Positions 1 through 13,400 of a stretch of 64,000 nucleotides of DNA are shown piece after piece; positions within the stretch are counted from its first letter, which is position 1; every line of letters starts with the position of its first letter. The notes below the pieces were generated by a model, which ran no database searches, was not told where the DNA came from, and was given only the letters and a program-made list of their open reading frames with translations. The DNA is taken from the NCBI GenBank assembly GCA_026874595.1, contig CM049318.1, positions 6,525,741 to 6,589,740 on the forward strand, written 5' to 3'. The DNA is from Sipunculus nudus. Taxonomy: Eukaryota; Annelida; Sipuncula; Golfingiida; Sipunculidae. The translations under genes and the position numbers were made by a program.

Positions 1-2255
1 ATTTAATTTGTAAACAAAAATTCCAATAATCTAGCTGTGTAATTTGATTTGAATTTTGACCCCCATTTTCACACAAATTTAAAGAACTTATAGTCTGTCT
101 GACCAGCTGACTTGCAAGTGTGTTGTCTGACTTGTCTCAGAGTTGGGAATGCATGCAAGCACACACATAGATTAAGAGATACACATATATATATGTGTGT
201 GTGTGTGTTAATGTGTAATCTATGCATACGTTATAATGTTATCCTTCCCAGCAAGTAAAATGTTGATTTGTGATGTTTGTTATACTGGGTAGAGGCTGTT
301 GTATCAAGTACACCCTCTGGCTATACTAACAGGGACAGTGAATCAATGTTCAATCACATATGCAAGGACGAATAAAGCTATGCGCTAAGCCATCATAGTT
401 TTATTGTCAGTATAAATACCTTGTATATTTCAGGCATTGGTTTCTGTAGAAAGATGCACCAGTTTTGTTATTACGTTACATACAGTCAGGTCAAAGTGTA
501 CTGTATGTGTATTACGTAATAATTTGCATTATCTGGTTGTACTGATTGTTTGGGTGTTGTCTGAAAATTTAAAAAGTTGAGATTTTACATTGAGAATTTA
601 TAAATTTGAGAAGTTGAGAAGTCTTAACTATCTGATGCTAGTACTCAGTTAAAAAGATTGTTAAGTAACATGTGGGTAGCCAGTTTTATAGAATGCACAA
701 AGTCAATCTCACAGTGGCAGTCAAGTTCAACCCTGGAATGTTGTTTATATAGGAAAGTGTAGATAACACGAAACCCAGATGGACTGGTTTCATACCATTT
801 TTTAAGTCGTAAAACCTTAAGATAAAGGAAGTGGCTCTCAACAGCAGAGGAATCCATGAATCTGTGATAATTTTTCTTCCTATGATAAATTTGTAATAAA
901 AGCTGTTGGATTCAGGTCAACCCACAATCAGAACAGAACCTGAGAGAGAAATAGAGAAAATAAATAGGTGGATCACTGAGGCCACACAAACAAAAATGTT
1001 TTAAAAATATGTAATGTTCTGCAGACTCTAGGACCAAAATATGGACTGAGCATACAGCTTTTTTCATCTCATCAGTTTACCAGAAGACAAAATATGCGAA
1101 ATATTGCCAACATTGAGGAAGAATGCAAAAAATATGCCTTGAACTTGATAATTTAGTGTTTTCAATTGTACCTATTCAAATGAAAGTTTTGCTCTTTTAA
1201 TTAATCATCATTAATACCCAGTAATTTCTTTAAAAGAATTATGGTAAGAGCAGAAATTAGCAAAATTAATATTGAGAATTAGATTATTATTATTATTTAT
1301 TAATATTATATTGGCCCAAATGATGTGCAGTTGGATCTTGGCCCTCAGTCTCTAACAAACCTTCAACTGCAACCAGTCTTTTTGTCAAGAGTAATAAAAA
1401 AAAATTTTCACCAGGTATTTCTGTCAAACAAATCTGTAGAACCTGGTGTTTTTATTTGTTATGGTAATATACTTCAGTAGAATTAAACATAATCCTTGCC
1501 TTGTTCAGAAAGATTTACAGAGTTAATAAAACAGATCATAGAGATGTAGATCAGAATGAACAAGAGGGACATCATTAGGTACAGGTCATTAGCATCAGCA
1601 GTTGACAGAGAAAATAAGCTTGATGGAATAGAACAGTTGTCTTGTTAATTGCTCCATTAGGGGATGGGAGAGATCATGTGCCGACTGAACATTAAGTCAC
1701 AACCTGAGACAGAGGTAGCTAGGATTGTGTGAGATGGTAGAGTAACGAGACATTTTTAAACGATGCCTGGGACACATTCACCAGTATAAATTAACTGGAA
1801 AATGGTAAACAAGGCCATTACATGCCAGCATTTTCAATTAACCTGCGTGCAGGCAGGAAGAACCGGGGTAATCAGTCAGTGAATTTGCGTTAACCTCAGC
1901 CTCGATGTAGTCAGGTCCACACATGTATCGTTCATAACACACTGTGACAGAGATGATTTCACATAATATATTGCCATATAAGGAATTCAGAGATAAAACA
2001 GAGTTTACTGATGTCAGGTATAACGTAAAGGTGATCAGTAGCTCTATGAATGCCATGGAAATATTTATGATTAGTGTCCCTCTCTTTTTCCCTCACACAC
2101 ACATGAGCTGGCATAGTATTAAACAAACAAAAAAAAAAACTCCTGTATTCTCTCACTCACTCATGTACACACCCACATATATACAGTCTGTGGTCTCATT
2201 CATTCATTCACAGGTTTATATCATTTTGCTCTCTTTCTTATTGTCAGTCTTCCAA
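1..2255. other. Non-coding stretch, no gene seen
   Basis: AT-rich DNA without a supportable exon. It holds a short TG microsatellite near 194 to 208. Short open frames on both strands have no splice-site or codon support. This reads as intron or intergenic DNA. Confidence 0.6.
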
Positions 2256-2412
2256 CCCCCCTCCCCCCCCCCCCCCTCCTTTCTCTTCTCTCTCTCTTTC
2301 ACTCCATTTGTGTATTACTGGCTGCTCTCTTTTTCTCTATCTCTGTCTGTCTGTCTCTCTCTCACTCTATGTTACTGGTCTCTTGCTTTCTCTCTGTTTG
2401 TTAGTCTCTCAC
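2256..2412. repeat. Pyrimidine-rich low-complexity tract
   Basis: A C-run of about 14 bases at 2263 to 2276 is followed by CT-rich and TCTG-rich sequence. A long open frame crosses this tract on the + strand, but it is a by-product of the CT bias (Ser, Leu and Phe runs) and is not treated as a gene. Confidence 0.8.
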
Positions 2413-5323
2413 TATTTACAAAATTTATTACTATAATTGTCTTTGTTTATGACACATAGCAAGTACAGAACTCTCTATCATTCTGTGTTGGTCCTTGTCT
2501 GTGATGCTGAGACTGCCCTGTGCTGGCAAAGCAGCTGTGTCAACAGAGGCAATGATATTGAAAAGTGCAAACAGAAACATGAACAAAAAAGAACCAATAT
2601 GCTGAAAGGCCGAACTTTCCAAGCTGGTTGTTTTGCTACTTCGCTGTCCTTTTTAATACCACAGATATCTCAACCATAATCCAAGCACCAGAAATAAAAA
2701 AGCTCAACAGTTCTACACGAGTGAGTAATATTACCAAGCTGCAACTCCATCACTTGTATCTGGGCAGGGTAATACAGGGGATGTCTTTATCATACTTGAA
2801 TGATAAAAAAGATGTAAGAGATATCAACCTGATAAACATGTCAGCCTGAGTTTGCTTGAACCTTTAATACTTCAGCTCTCATCTCATGCATAATTGGCCA
2901 GTGATATCTCCTTTTTTAACCACAGCCAGCTTTTCTCCTTGTCTTCTCTAGGTCTGTAACCAAACATGATCTCACCATAAAATATATATACTGTATACAT
3001 CATGATACGCACTTTACTCATGAAACATAACATGATACAATACTCATAAAATACTGCAGTATTAGAATTCAGAGTTCAAATCATGTCTTTCCTTTGGTCA
3101 AGTTGACATGTCTGTTGCCTCTATGCTTCAGAATTAGTGATTGATGAAAAAGCCTCTTAGATTTGTTTGAATGAGCAGTGGGTAGCCAGACAGAGACTCA
3201 TCAGTGATGCCAGGCTGCACTGAATGCTGTGTTGCACCACACAAAATTTAGAGTAAATTCAAATCCACTCCTGACGCTATGCTGTGCTACACTGTGCAGG
3301 GCTGCATAGCAAAGCTGAAAGTGAAAGAAGCCTTACTCACCTTTGCAGTGCCTTGAAAATACCCAACGGTCAATCATAATAGTCACTGCAGTGCTGTGCC
3401 ACACCTTTGGCACAGTACAGGGTATGGTATGACCAGGCCATTATTCTAGATATACTTAAAATAAATGCAATACATGTGTGATTAAATGCGTTGTACAGCA
3501 CTAATACTGCCCATTGGTAGTTTGCTCGGTGATCTTGCTACTATTCAGGACTTCGTGGTCATTTATATTGGACTGGTAAGCCTATCTTGAGTAGTGTAAC
3601 AAGGCATAAGGGGGAATGAACTGCAATGGTAATCCATCATGCTGCACTGATATTGTGGTAAACAGCCAGTTTTCTTAACATTGGCCTACAAGTAATGAAA
3701 AAACAAAAAAATACATTTGAACTCACAAACCAAATAAAAATCAGTCTCTGTGGTAACAAATCATTTCGTGTATTGTGTAGAATTTGAATAAAGCCCAGCC
3801 ATGCTTGTACTCATGCCATCAGAAATTGAACAAACACGCAGAGGGATTTACCAGTATGCTGAGTTAAAATAGAATTAGAAAGTGTACTAATCAGGCTTAA
3901 AATTGGTTTGGTTCATGTCAAGTGAAGGCATTTTTGTAGGCCATGAGGCATTGCTGAAAATGAAGAAAATAATTGCATCCTCATTGAGCCTTACACTAAG
4001 TTACAGTGCAGTCCTCGATGCAAGATGTATAGGCACTCTGACGCCAGTACCCTGGTCATGGACTCACTTAATGTCAGAGGACTGAACTTGCACTTCTTGG
4101 TGGTCATGCCTTCTGTTCAGTGATTTTCAACCCCTGGCTGTTAACATGATCCATGTATCTTTATCTGTAGAAAATCAAACTCGCTGCCAGCTGTGCATGT
4201 GAGAGTTGGTCAACAATAGGCCTGCAGAAACATATCAGATCAGATTTATGATGTACAGCTCACTGTATCAATCAGTACATATGTACTACAACCCAGGAAC
4301 ACTTCCAAATGCTCCTTGTGTTTCAGTGTTTTTCTCATAAATCTCATGATGGAACTGAAGCAGCAATTTAATGAAAAACAGGTCAGAAGGAGCAGTAGAT
4401 GCCTTGCTTATTGCCTTTGTTCTATGCCGTTTTTTATAATTTTCTCCTGTGTTTGTCATCACATATTCCCCCCAGTGCTTTTAAATGAGAATTGGATTAC
4501 ATAACAAGCCTCAAGTGACAGTCTTATTCTACAAGGCACTTTATTATTTGGTTTTTAGGGTGCATTTTCTGGGTCACCCCTGGGTATTTTTTAGGGGCAC
4601 AGCAAAAGTAGCATAAGTGCAGCCAAGTTCATTGTGCAGCTGTCCATGAGCAGTTTCGTAATTGTTCTTTATCTTGCACTTAATCTTTTAATTTAATCAG
4701 TCATGCATGGTAGTTAAAGTTTATAGATTACATATAATTACAATTTAATTTTAATCCTATTATTTAAAGGAATCAGCTATATACCATCTTACAGTTACTC
4801 TGAAATTTGGTAAACAAAAATAAATAAGTAAATAAATGATAAATAATGATTTCAGGTCAGATTGTTTACGAAATTATTGGATATAAAACCAAAATATTTA
4901 CATTCACATCAAACAATTATTACTAGGCTTATATGTTTAAAAAATTATGTGAAGAAAGAAAGAAATGTTTTATTAAACTCAGGAAATATCATAATTTGTT
5001 CTTCAGCCATATATTAAGGACCCAGGCTAGGGTGACTTGCTGCTTACTCTATGAAACATTCACCTGGCATTGTAAATCTGCAAATGTATTTTTAATGATA
5101 TAAGTTTTTTCAGTGAAATAAAAGTTTCAATAATATGCTACTCAGCAAAGTAGGTTTTGCAGTGATTGGTCAATAGTTGTTTGGGAAATTGATCTTTTTT
5201 AGTTTCTTAAAGTGTCTGCAGAGGGCAGCAGAAGTGATGTTTTCACAGCTTGCATTGTTTTGGTGGTTTGGTGTGTCCCCCTCAGGGTTCCAGGCACACT
5301 GGCCTCATTAATTGCTCAGTGTT
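2413..5323. other. Non-coding stretch, no gene seen
   Basis: No exon is supportable here. Between about 3190 and 3430, short motifs around GCTGTGC and TGCAGTG recur irregularly, suggesting an old decayed simple repeat. The remainder is AT-rich with no clear structure. Confidence 0.55.
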
Positions 5324-5332
5324 TCAAGGTCA
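5324..5332 (+). promoter_or_regulatory. Possible nuclear-receptor extended half-site
   Basis: TCAAGGTCA matches the monomeric site bound by ERR, SF-1/FTZ-F1 and related nuclear receptors. It lies about 70 bases upstream of the candidate start codon at 5402. A 9-base match is expected by chance now and then in 64 kb, so only the position makes it interesting. Confidence 0.25.
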
Positions 5333-5401
5333 CACCCCCGTCATCACAACCTACACTGAAAGCCACAACAAGTGGTTAAGTTTTCTTGAGTGACGACAAA
5401 A

Positions 5402-5488
5402 ATGGAAACTCTTGAGGATGATGTTTTTACCACCATACATTCAGCTTATGAGACATTATGGGAAGAGGAACCACCCAACCACCACCAG
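5402..5488 (+). CDS. Candidate alternative first coding exon (29 codons, phase 0)
   Basis: Unrecognised. An ATG in an AAAATGG context opens a 29-codon frame that begins METLEDDVF and ends EEEPPNHHQ. The peptide is strongly acidic with a short Glu cluster, which is unlike a random translation of AT-rich DNA. The exon would end CAG followed by gttcat, a usable but weak donor, leaving phase 0. Without splicing, the frame runs on about 18 codons to a TGA. The DNA just upstream is less AT-rich than its surroundings and has a nuclear-receptor-type half-site. The later candidates at 23257 and 47010 also end in phase 0, so all three could join one downstream exon outside the window. The weak donor is the main doubt. 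It could instead be a chance frame. Confidence 0.35.
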
Positions 5489-8400
5489 GTTCATTTATTC
5501 TTTATTTTATTTGTAAACTTTTGGGGTACCCTGACCAGGGTTTACCAGCTGTGACCACAGATTTCCCAGGGCATGCAAAGTCGGCATGTTTGTAAATGTT
5601 GTCCATTGAAGCAGTGACAGCATTTAAAGAATTGTTCACTAAAGCTTAAGGTATTCTGAATCATTTTAATTAAAGTTCATTCTTGCAAATTTTTATAATG
5701 TTTCCAATATACTAGTCTGTACAAGTGACCTGTTTTTCATTATTTCATTAATGTAAACATAGCAGAGAGCAAGGAAGTTTAATAAAGTATGGACCATATT
5801 ATGTGTCACCTATTTTATACTTACTTCTCTATTATAATTAAAGATTCTGTCTATCACTTTTCATTAATTTCTGTCATTTGTAATAATTGTTTGATGTAGT
5901 ACTAATATTTGATATTGTTTTTTAACCCCAGAGTATGAAATGGTCCAAACATGTCCATGCATGGACTCGACCACGTGTCCACATGGGGCGTGGATATTGA
6001 ATTGAAAGATCAATAAGTGTATGCATGATGTTCTGACCAGATCACTTGGTATCAAGATTGTTACTCATAGAAATTTTTCATGGATGCAGATTAAGGGGTT
6101 ATTATACTTATTAACAGATAATGTCTATAGTGTTTTGATGCCTTATTGATTATTACTTTCTTATTATTTATAGTTTATTAATTTATTATTTCTGATAGTT
6201 GATTAAATAATCATGATCGTATTAAGATAAAATTATTTTGGTTATTGTGCTTCTGTTATGGTGATAAGTAGACTGATTATATTAGCTTTTTTAAGTTTTT
6301 GGTTTTATTCTGTTATAAATATATTGTAGTCTTTATTATCTGGTTTAAATAAATAAAAAAAAAGTAGAAAAGCACACCATAATATTTATTTAAGATATTT
6401 TTCCATGAAATAAAAATCCTAATTAACTGTCATTGATATGTACCAGGATAATTACACATTGATTTGCCCATTTAATATTCATAAACAAAAATCCAAAAAA
6501 AAGATATATAAATTGAAGAGGATTGCAAGGTGATCTGTAGTACAGAGTAGTTCAACCGTCTGCATCAATTACTAATTACCAGGTGCCCAAACAGAAGAAA
6601 GCCAATCAGGAGATTTATTCCACTAACACAGTATGAGCTATGTGGTATTTACCCTTTTACATTGTCTTTGTTGTATAATCTTCGGCTACCTCTCAAACCT
6701 TCAAAGAGGAAAGGAATAGGATATTGTTCCAAACTAGATGAACAAATCAATTTTACCTCCAAACTGATGCAATGTTTAAGAGACAGACGTTGATATGGAC
6801 CAGACTTTGTGAAATCAACTAAATTCTTGTCATACTGAGGGGAAGTCAACCACCTTGCAAGGAGCCAAGCAGCAAGTGGGTTCTGTTGACTATAACTAAT
6901 GCCATGCTGGTTTGAGCTATATATAGATAATTGTATAGATATATGGATCCGAAAGTAAACATATTGCACAGGTTGTGGGTTGGAGTTTGTTTTCACAATG
7001 GGAGTACCCAGGCTGGAAAGTTTGTCAACACAGAATGGAGTCTGTGCCAACGTCCCAATGGTCAATATTGAACCCTTCAATCATATAATTTAATGTGGTG
7101 TTTGTATTTTTAAAGGTATCCACTCTCAGGTGATACTGTGTGTCTTCAGTACGGTGCTGCACCCTAGTGGTCATTTAGGCTATATCAAAGTTTGTTGGTA
7201 TGCTACAATATAAAGACCATTACCATATTTTATTATACTGATAGTGATGATATGCTTCGTATCTTGACTTTGTAACTCATGGTCAATCCATCATGTAGTC
7301 ATGTAAGTTATCTGTATGCAAATGTAACTCCTGTATTTACACTTTATTCAGTATTAAGTAAATTACTAATTGTGCCCTTACTTTTATGATACTGCCATAT
7401 GTATTCTGTTGGCATGTGAGGGTCTTTAATAATAATACCACAAAAGGTCAGCCAGCAAGCACAGCCGCTTCTGTTAAGATTGTTAGTTTGATAACCACAG
7501 ATAGTAGCAGAACTGGATCAGCTGCAGCCAGACATGTCATGCTTGAACTTTATATCAGTCCATATCTTTTGATTTTATTAGAAATATCCTCAGACATAAA
7601 TAGTGTACATGTATATCAGTTTAGAAGTGTTTAATTTACATTTAATCATTATCTGGCTCAAGAAACTCAGGAACGCACACCACTCAGAACTCTTGTGTAT
7701 GTTGTTTTTAGCAATTTGATCATTTTATGGTCAATTAAATGTCCTCAATATGTGTGTAACAACAACACTCAATCTCACCCTGTCATTAACATTGTGATGT
7801 TGGTGATTTAATGACACATTAATGGTGGTAGGAATGCTTGTATGATGACAGGTCCTTCTGTTAATGTGCGGCAAACCTAGCACGAGTGTCATGTAAAAGA
7901 CTAATTAAGTCTGATAAGGTCCATAACAGAGGAAATAAAAAGTGAGGTTGTGTTGTACTAATGATACACAGGTCTGTGTGTTTAGAAGTTCAGGGATTTT
8001 AGCTTTGTACTGGTTTAAACAGTTGGCTGTGTTCATTGAGAAAATGCTGCAACAAAATTATTGCTTTTAACAAAATAATAACTTATGAATATTATTTGAA
8101 TGTAGCTCAGTTTCAGCTATATTGGTTAAAAATATGTGGTATCAGGTTGATGATTTCATTAAATTCTTATTTTTATTCTCAACAATAATAAACTGCTGGT
8201 TGACAGGAGTGTATTATTAGTTTGGCACTTTCAAGTGAATTCTCATGAAATCAAGGATTTGTGAATATAAAAACAGGGTTATATTATATTGAGCTGTTTA
8301 TATTGCATTTCCTTGGTCGGTATACATATGAATTTTATTTCATTATGACACCAAGGAAAGTTTTGGTAAACTACTTGGAGTCTGGTACCTGTATTTACGC

Positions 8401-8717
8401 TAAATAATAGTATTTTATTGACGACTCTAGTCCTGTAAGTAGGCCTTTCTGTATTTGAGTTGTTAGCAACCACATATTAGCAGTTAGCATATAACAAAAT
8501 ACACTACAGAAGTATACTAATTACAATGCAAAGTCAAAATTAATGTGAGAACTTGCAAGCTGTTTGTTTTGGCAGTGATTCAGATTTGATTAAAGCAAGT
8601 TCTTTTCAGATAAGTGAGTTGATATATATAAAATGAAAACTATTGCCCTGGAAATTCTTGAGAAATTGTACAAAAATCTGCTTACGGAAAGCAGGGGGAC
8701 CCTAAGAGAAACTAATT
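5489..8717. other. Non-coding stretch with one long open frame
   Basis: Mostly AT-rich DNA without exon signals. The longest open frame of the window outside low-complexity sequence is on the - strand at 7080 to 6649 (143 codons with no in-frame ATG at its start). Possible donors occur at 6757 (GGAG then gtaaaa in the - sense) and at its 3' end. The frame has no recognisable domain, and roughly one frame of this length is expected by chance here, so it is not called a gene. Confidence 0.5.
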
Positions 8718-10422
8718 GTATCCGCCAAAACAGAGTTTTGCGGATACTATGTTTTCAGCTGGTCGCCGCCGCCGCCGCCGCGTAGGTGTCCGGAGAACTC
8801 CTCCGTAACCGCTGGGCGGAATTTTCCGAAACCCGGGATTATGTTCGGGTCACATGTGAACTGCTGCGCCCCGATTTTGTTTTGACCTCTGACCTTTCCT
8901 CTGCGCTCTGCGTCCGTTTGTGCGTCTGTTTCCACACATAAACCCACATATCTCGGGAACCGTTTGACCGATCAGGAAAATTTTTTTGCACAAATGTAGC
9001 CCTCGGAGAGCTTTATAACATACACCAAAAATGGTGGCGCCACCTGCAACCATGTTTGCACAGTGTCCATCTGTTCGTCTGCCTTGGGTTAAAATCACTC
9101 ATATCTCTGCAGTGACTTGACTAATTCACCTGAAATTCGGCATGCGCAAACATCCTGGATAGCTTTTCTGATTTTATGACAGGTGGCGCCACCTACATTC
9201 ACGTTGACGCTGCAGACATCCAAGCTCATATCTCTGGAACCGTTTGACCGATCAGGAAAATTCTTTTGCACAAATGTAGCCCTTGGAGAGCTTTATAACA
9301 TACACCAAAAATGGTGGCGCCACCTGCAACCATGTTTGCACAGTGTCCATCTGTTCGTCTGCCTTGGGTTAAAATCACTCATATCTCTGCAGTGACTTGA
9401 CTAATTCACCTGAAATTTGGCATGCGTATACATCCTGGATAGCTTATCTGATTTTATGACAGGTGGCGCCACCTACATTCACGTTTACGCTGCAGACATC
9501 CAAGCTCATATCTCGGGAACCGTTTGACCGATCAGGAAAATTCTTTTGCACAAATGTAGCCCTTGGAGAGCTTTATAACATACACCAAAAATGGTGCCGC
9601 TACCTGCAACCATGTTTGTACAGTGTCCATCTGTTTGTCTGCCTTGGGTTAAAATCACTCATATCTCTGCAGTGACTTGACTAATTCACCTGAAATTTGG
9701 CATGCGTATACATCCTGGATAGCTTTTCTGATTTTATGACAGGTGGCGCCACCTACATTCATGTTTACGCTGCAGACATCCAAGCTCATATCTCAGGAAC
9801 CGTTTGATTGATCAGGAAAATTTTTTTGCACAAATGTAGCCCTTGGAGAGCTTTATAACATACACAAAAAATGGTGGCGCCACCTGCAACCATGTTTGCA
9901 CGGTGTCCAGCTGTTCGTCTGCCTTGGGTTAAAATCACTCATATCTCTGCAGTGGTTTGACTAATTCACCTGAAATTCTGCATGCTTATACATCCTGGAT
10001 AGCTTTTCTGATTTTATGACAGGTGGCGCCACCTACAATCAAGTTTACGCTGCAGACATCCAAGCTCATATCTAGGGAACCGTTTGACCAATTGGGCCAA
10101 AATTTTGCATGTGTATAGTTCTCACAAAGCTCTTTATCATACGCTAAACTGGTGGCGCCACCTGCAACCCTTTTTTGCACAGCGTCCATCTGTTTGTCTG
10201 CCAAGGGCAAAAATCACTCATATACAATATAGTGGTTTGACTTATCTGCCTTAAATTTTGCATATGTATACAACTTGGACGGCTTTCTGGATTTTTTGGT
10301 AGGTAGCGCAACCTACATACACAATTTGGCTGCAGACATCCATGCTGATATGCAACACTTCACCCGTTCCACTCTGATTTAGGCGGATACAAGTAGTCGC
10401 TTGTCGACTACCCGTATTCTAG
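8718..10422 (+). mobile_element. Helitron/Helentron-like non-autonomous element with internal 280-bp tandem repeats
   Basis: The left end is a hairpin at 8718 to 8747: GTATCCGCCAAAAC pairs with GTTTTGCGGATAC across a 3-base loop, with one bulge. The same motif returns inverted near the right end as GGCGGATAC (10382 to 10390). The right end has a second hairpin at 10393 to 10411, GTAGTCG and CGACTAC around a 5-base loop. Eight bases after it comes CTAG (10419 to 10422), then a T run. A subterminal hairpin followed by CTAG at a T-rich target is the hallmark of Helitron 3' ends, and short subterminal inverted repeats are described for Helentron-associated elements. No Rep/helicase coding sequence is present, so it would depend on enzymes from elsewhere. 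The exact left boundary is uncertain. Confidence 0.6.
8935..10360. repeat. Tandem repeat, 280-bp period, about 5 copies
   Basis: The motif CGTTTGACC (variant CGTTTGATT) begins at 8961, 9241, 9521, 9801 and 10081, an exact 280-bp spacing. Each unit contains the perfect 14-base palindrome AGGTGGCGCCACCT (for example 9181, 9461, 9741, 10021) and a second partial copy about 130 bp away. The middle units are nearly identical. The last is clearly diverged, so amplification was internal and recent. Open frames inside simply repeat with the unit. A GCC triplet run near 8765 sits at the left edge. Confidence 0.9.
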
Positions 10423-13400
10423 TTTTAAAATATTGTTTATTTAGTCTAGATATATCGAAATGTTATCCTGTAATTGAGTGTTGTTGATTTATTCTAGCAG
10501 AGTCCAAATGTTTTGTCCCTGTTGTCCTTGACCTTATCACACTGGCATCAATTCAGGTGAGGGGTCAAGAGGTCACACCCCCTCTGGCAGGGTTGGGGGT
10601 TTGGGGGTTGATAATGCATCATGTTACAGGGGTTTGTTGATCTAACAATACAACACACGGCCAGGATAACTGGATCATTTTAGCACTCAGGACTGGTAAC
10701 CATAAATAACACCACACAGGGAAATACCACTTACTGGGAGCTCCAATTTATCTGCAGCATTATAATGATGTACAGATCAGTGTTTATCCATGATGCAGGG
10801 GGGGGGGGGGGGCCTTGACCTGGAATGTCAACACGTTTCACCTGCTTAGATTCAGGGTCAGGGCCTCTGGTCAGGTGATCCAGCCTCCCGTGAGGATCAG
10901 GGGTAGCTATAGTGCTAAACAAACTCAACCAGAGGTCCTTTCTACTTGTAACTTGCCTCTTCCAGTCAGCTATTGTGGGGATGGCCTGTACTCAAACTTC
11001 ACAATTTTAAATTTGTCACAATTTAAGAAAAGGGCTTCTGGTCAGATTTTCCTACTTAAGTATCACCAAACAATCATGTGCATGTAATTTGAATTGTAAC
11101 AATTGGATCCAACTTGTTTCAATGGCCAATATCTAAGACTAAGCCCTTCAGCACATGAATTGCACATGTTTTTCTACACGATTTGTGTAGTTAATGCCCT
11201 GGTGCATTGTGGGGGAAAGATTTCTCGCTCACCAGAATTGTATTGTTGTTGATTCTGCCCGATGGCAGTGTGGGGTAGCTATACAAATGCGGGGGTTGTC
11301 CTCTTATGGAGTAAGACCTTGGGTCAAGGAGATGATTCTTTCAGAAGTGGGTTAATCTTTGGTTGATATTAAGGATGGACTTGCCTTAGATGAAGTTACT
11401 TCTGCTGAGGGCACAGAAGACCTGTAACTCCCTTGTAATTAATATGGGGGGGGGGGGGATTTGTTACCTAATTTATGATTTATTAAATAATTTGTTTGTC
11501 ATAGAATCCTAGTTTCTTATTTAAACAGGCCTTAGGATAAAAAAATTTAAAACGTAGCTGGAATAATTAATCATAAATTACTTGGATAATACCCATTCAT
11601 TATTTTGCACTGGAAGACCAGTTTAGTTTCATTCCAAATGGGATAGATGGCGCTGTGAGTTCACCTGTAGGTTACTCTTATGCACTTTGTGATAGATGGC
11701 CCTGTGATTGTCATTTCCAAAAATGATGTCAAATTTCTCAGGATTTAAATGAAATAAGGAAAATTACCCCTTAGGACACATTTGGCATCTTTTCCAACAT
11801 TTCAAGACCAAAAAAACAGATACTTCTAAGGCATTGTCACAGAGAAATTGCATGACTGTTGACAGTGGCTGAATTGCACTGGCATCAGTTATAATATAGA
11901 TTTAAATGATAGTCAAGTTTTGCTAAACCGTAGAAACAAAAAAAGTTGTAATATGACTCTATGTGTAATTTAAGACTATTTGGTGAAGTGTTACTCTAAA
12001 TTTCCTTGAAGCAAACTATTTTTTAAAGCATTTCTCTGCCTGTCTGAACATGTGTTCCCATCAATCCCTGAAACTTCCTATAATTTTAAATGCTATAGAT
12101 TATCTGTGCATTTGAAAATGTATAAAAATATAATACATTTTAATTCTAAAGAGACTTAATTGTTTTTACATATTTTTTTTAATTAACAGCATGAAGCATA
12201 GATGTCCATTGAGCAGAAAAGCTCTAGGGGCAACACATGAGGCAAAGTGGTAGCCAGCCATTAAAAATGAAATCAAGAGTGTGACTGATTAGATTTAATG
12301 AACATATTACCTGTGTTTATTGATGGAGCATTCAGAGTAAAGTGTAAAAACCATATCATTTAAGAGATCTTGTGAATAGGGATTACTAGTTCTCTCTTTT
12401 TGGTAAAATACTGTGGTAGGAGAGCCGTAACTATTTCATTGTTTGTGTTGTAAATTGATGTACTGTGACAGATGACACTTTCCACTATTGCGAGCAGATG
12501 ATTCCGTGCGGAAAGGGGTTTTTCTGATCAAGAAACCAGGAAATGGAAGTCATAATCTAAAGAGAATATCCTGATAACTGTTAATAAATCAAATAAGTAG
12601 CAATTGGTACCTGTTATAAATCAGTTAGTCTGGTACTTTGCCTGACTTGATGTCAGATTGTCATCAGAGTTTAGCTGCTTTGTTCGGTAGATTGAATAAC
12701 ACATGGCTGCTTTTTATCAATTTGATTTTGAATCAGTAAAGACAGGTTTAGGTGGATACATGTGACCTTCAGCTTGTTACTTTTCATTGACATTGTTAAT
12801 GACACACTTCTACGAAGATGTGAAGATTTGTCATCACAGGGGCAGGTGATGGTTTTGTTTCACAGATTATTTATGGTACACTGGCCTGAGAAAATACTCT
12901 TTACTGCAGGTTCGGGCAACAAGGACTGTTGGAAAGGTAAATGCACTGTTGGTTTGGATTGCTTTATAATGATACTTATCAATATGATATACATGAGGTT
13001 GATAATAAATGTAGCAAAAAAAAAAATTGTTTTGGTGGAAAAGAAGGCCAGCGATTGGTTGGACTAAAGTGAGGCCAGCGCAGTACTATGAGGTCATTCT
13101 CCTTCTAAGCTTGTCCGGTAACAGTGGTTATCCCCGCTCGCTTTGTTTATAGCTTTGTTTGTTATTACAGCACATGTATAAATATTTAATGCCTGTTCCC
13201 TTCTGGAGCTTCTGAGGAGAAACACATGAGAGAACAATGTATTGATTCATGGATACAGGTCAAGAAAGTTTTAAAAACTTGCTATCTGTTATTGGCATTT
13301 ACATATTGTGAGTATAAAAAAAAAAAATCTTGAAATAATAATACACTTTTAGTCACACATTTTTCATATCAGCATGATTGAAATCACATTTTACATATTT

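Noticed and set aside
1676-1714. ATG frame MCRLNIKSQPETE ending at GAG then gtagct, phase 0
   Set aside because: The donor is weak and nothing upstream suggests a promoter.
1944-2459. Longest + strand open frame (about 171 codons)
   Set aside because: It crosses a C homopolymer and CT-rich low-complexity DNA; the Ser/Leu/Phe-rich product reflects the tract.
3342-3430. - strand frame ending at CAAAG then gtgagt
   Set aside because: Good donor, but the upstream sequence is a degenerate GTGCTGTG-type repeat and has no acceptor.
6649-7080. 143-codon - strand open frame
   Set aside because: No ATG at its start, no recognised domain, and about one frame of this length is expected by chance.
10501-10556. 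56-nt + strand exon candidate with good acceptor and donor
   Set aside because: Two frames are open and the length gives no indication which, if either, is used.
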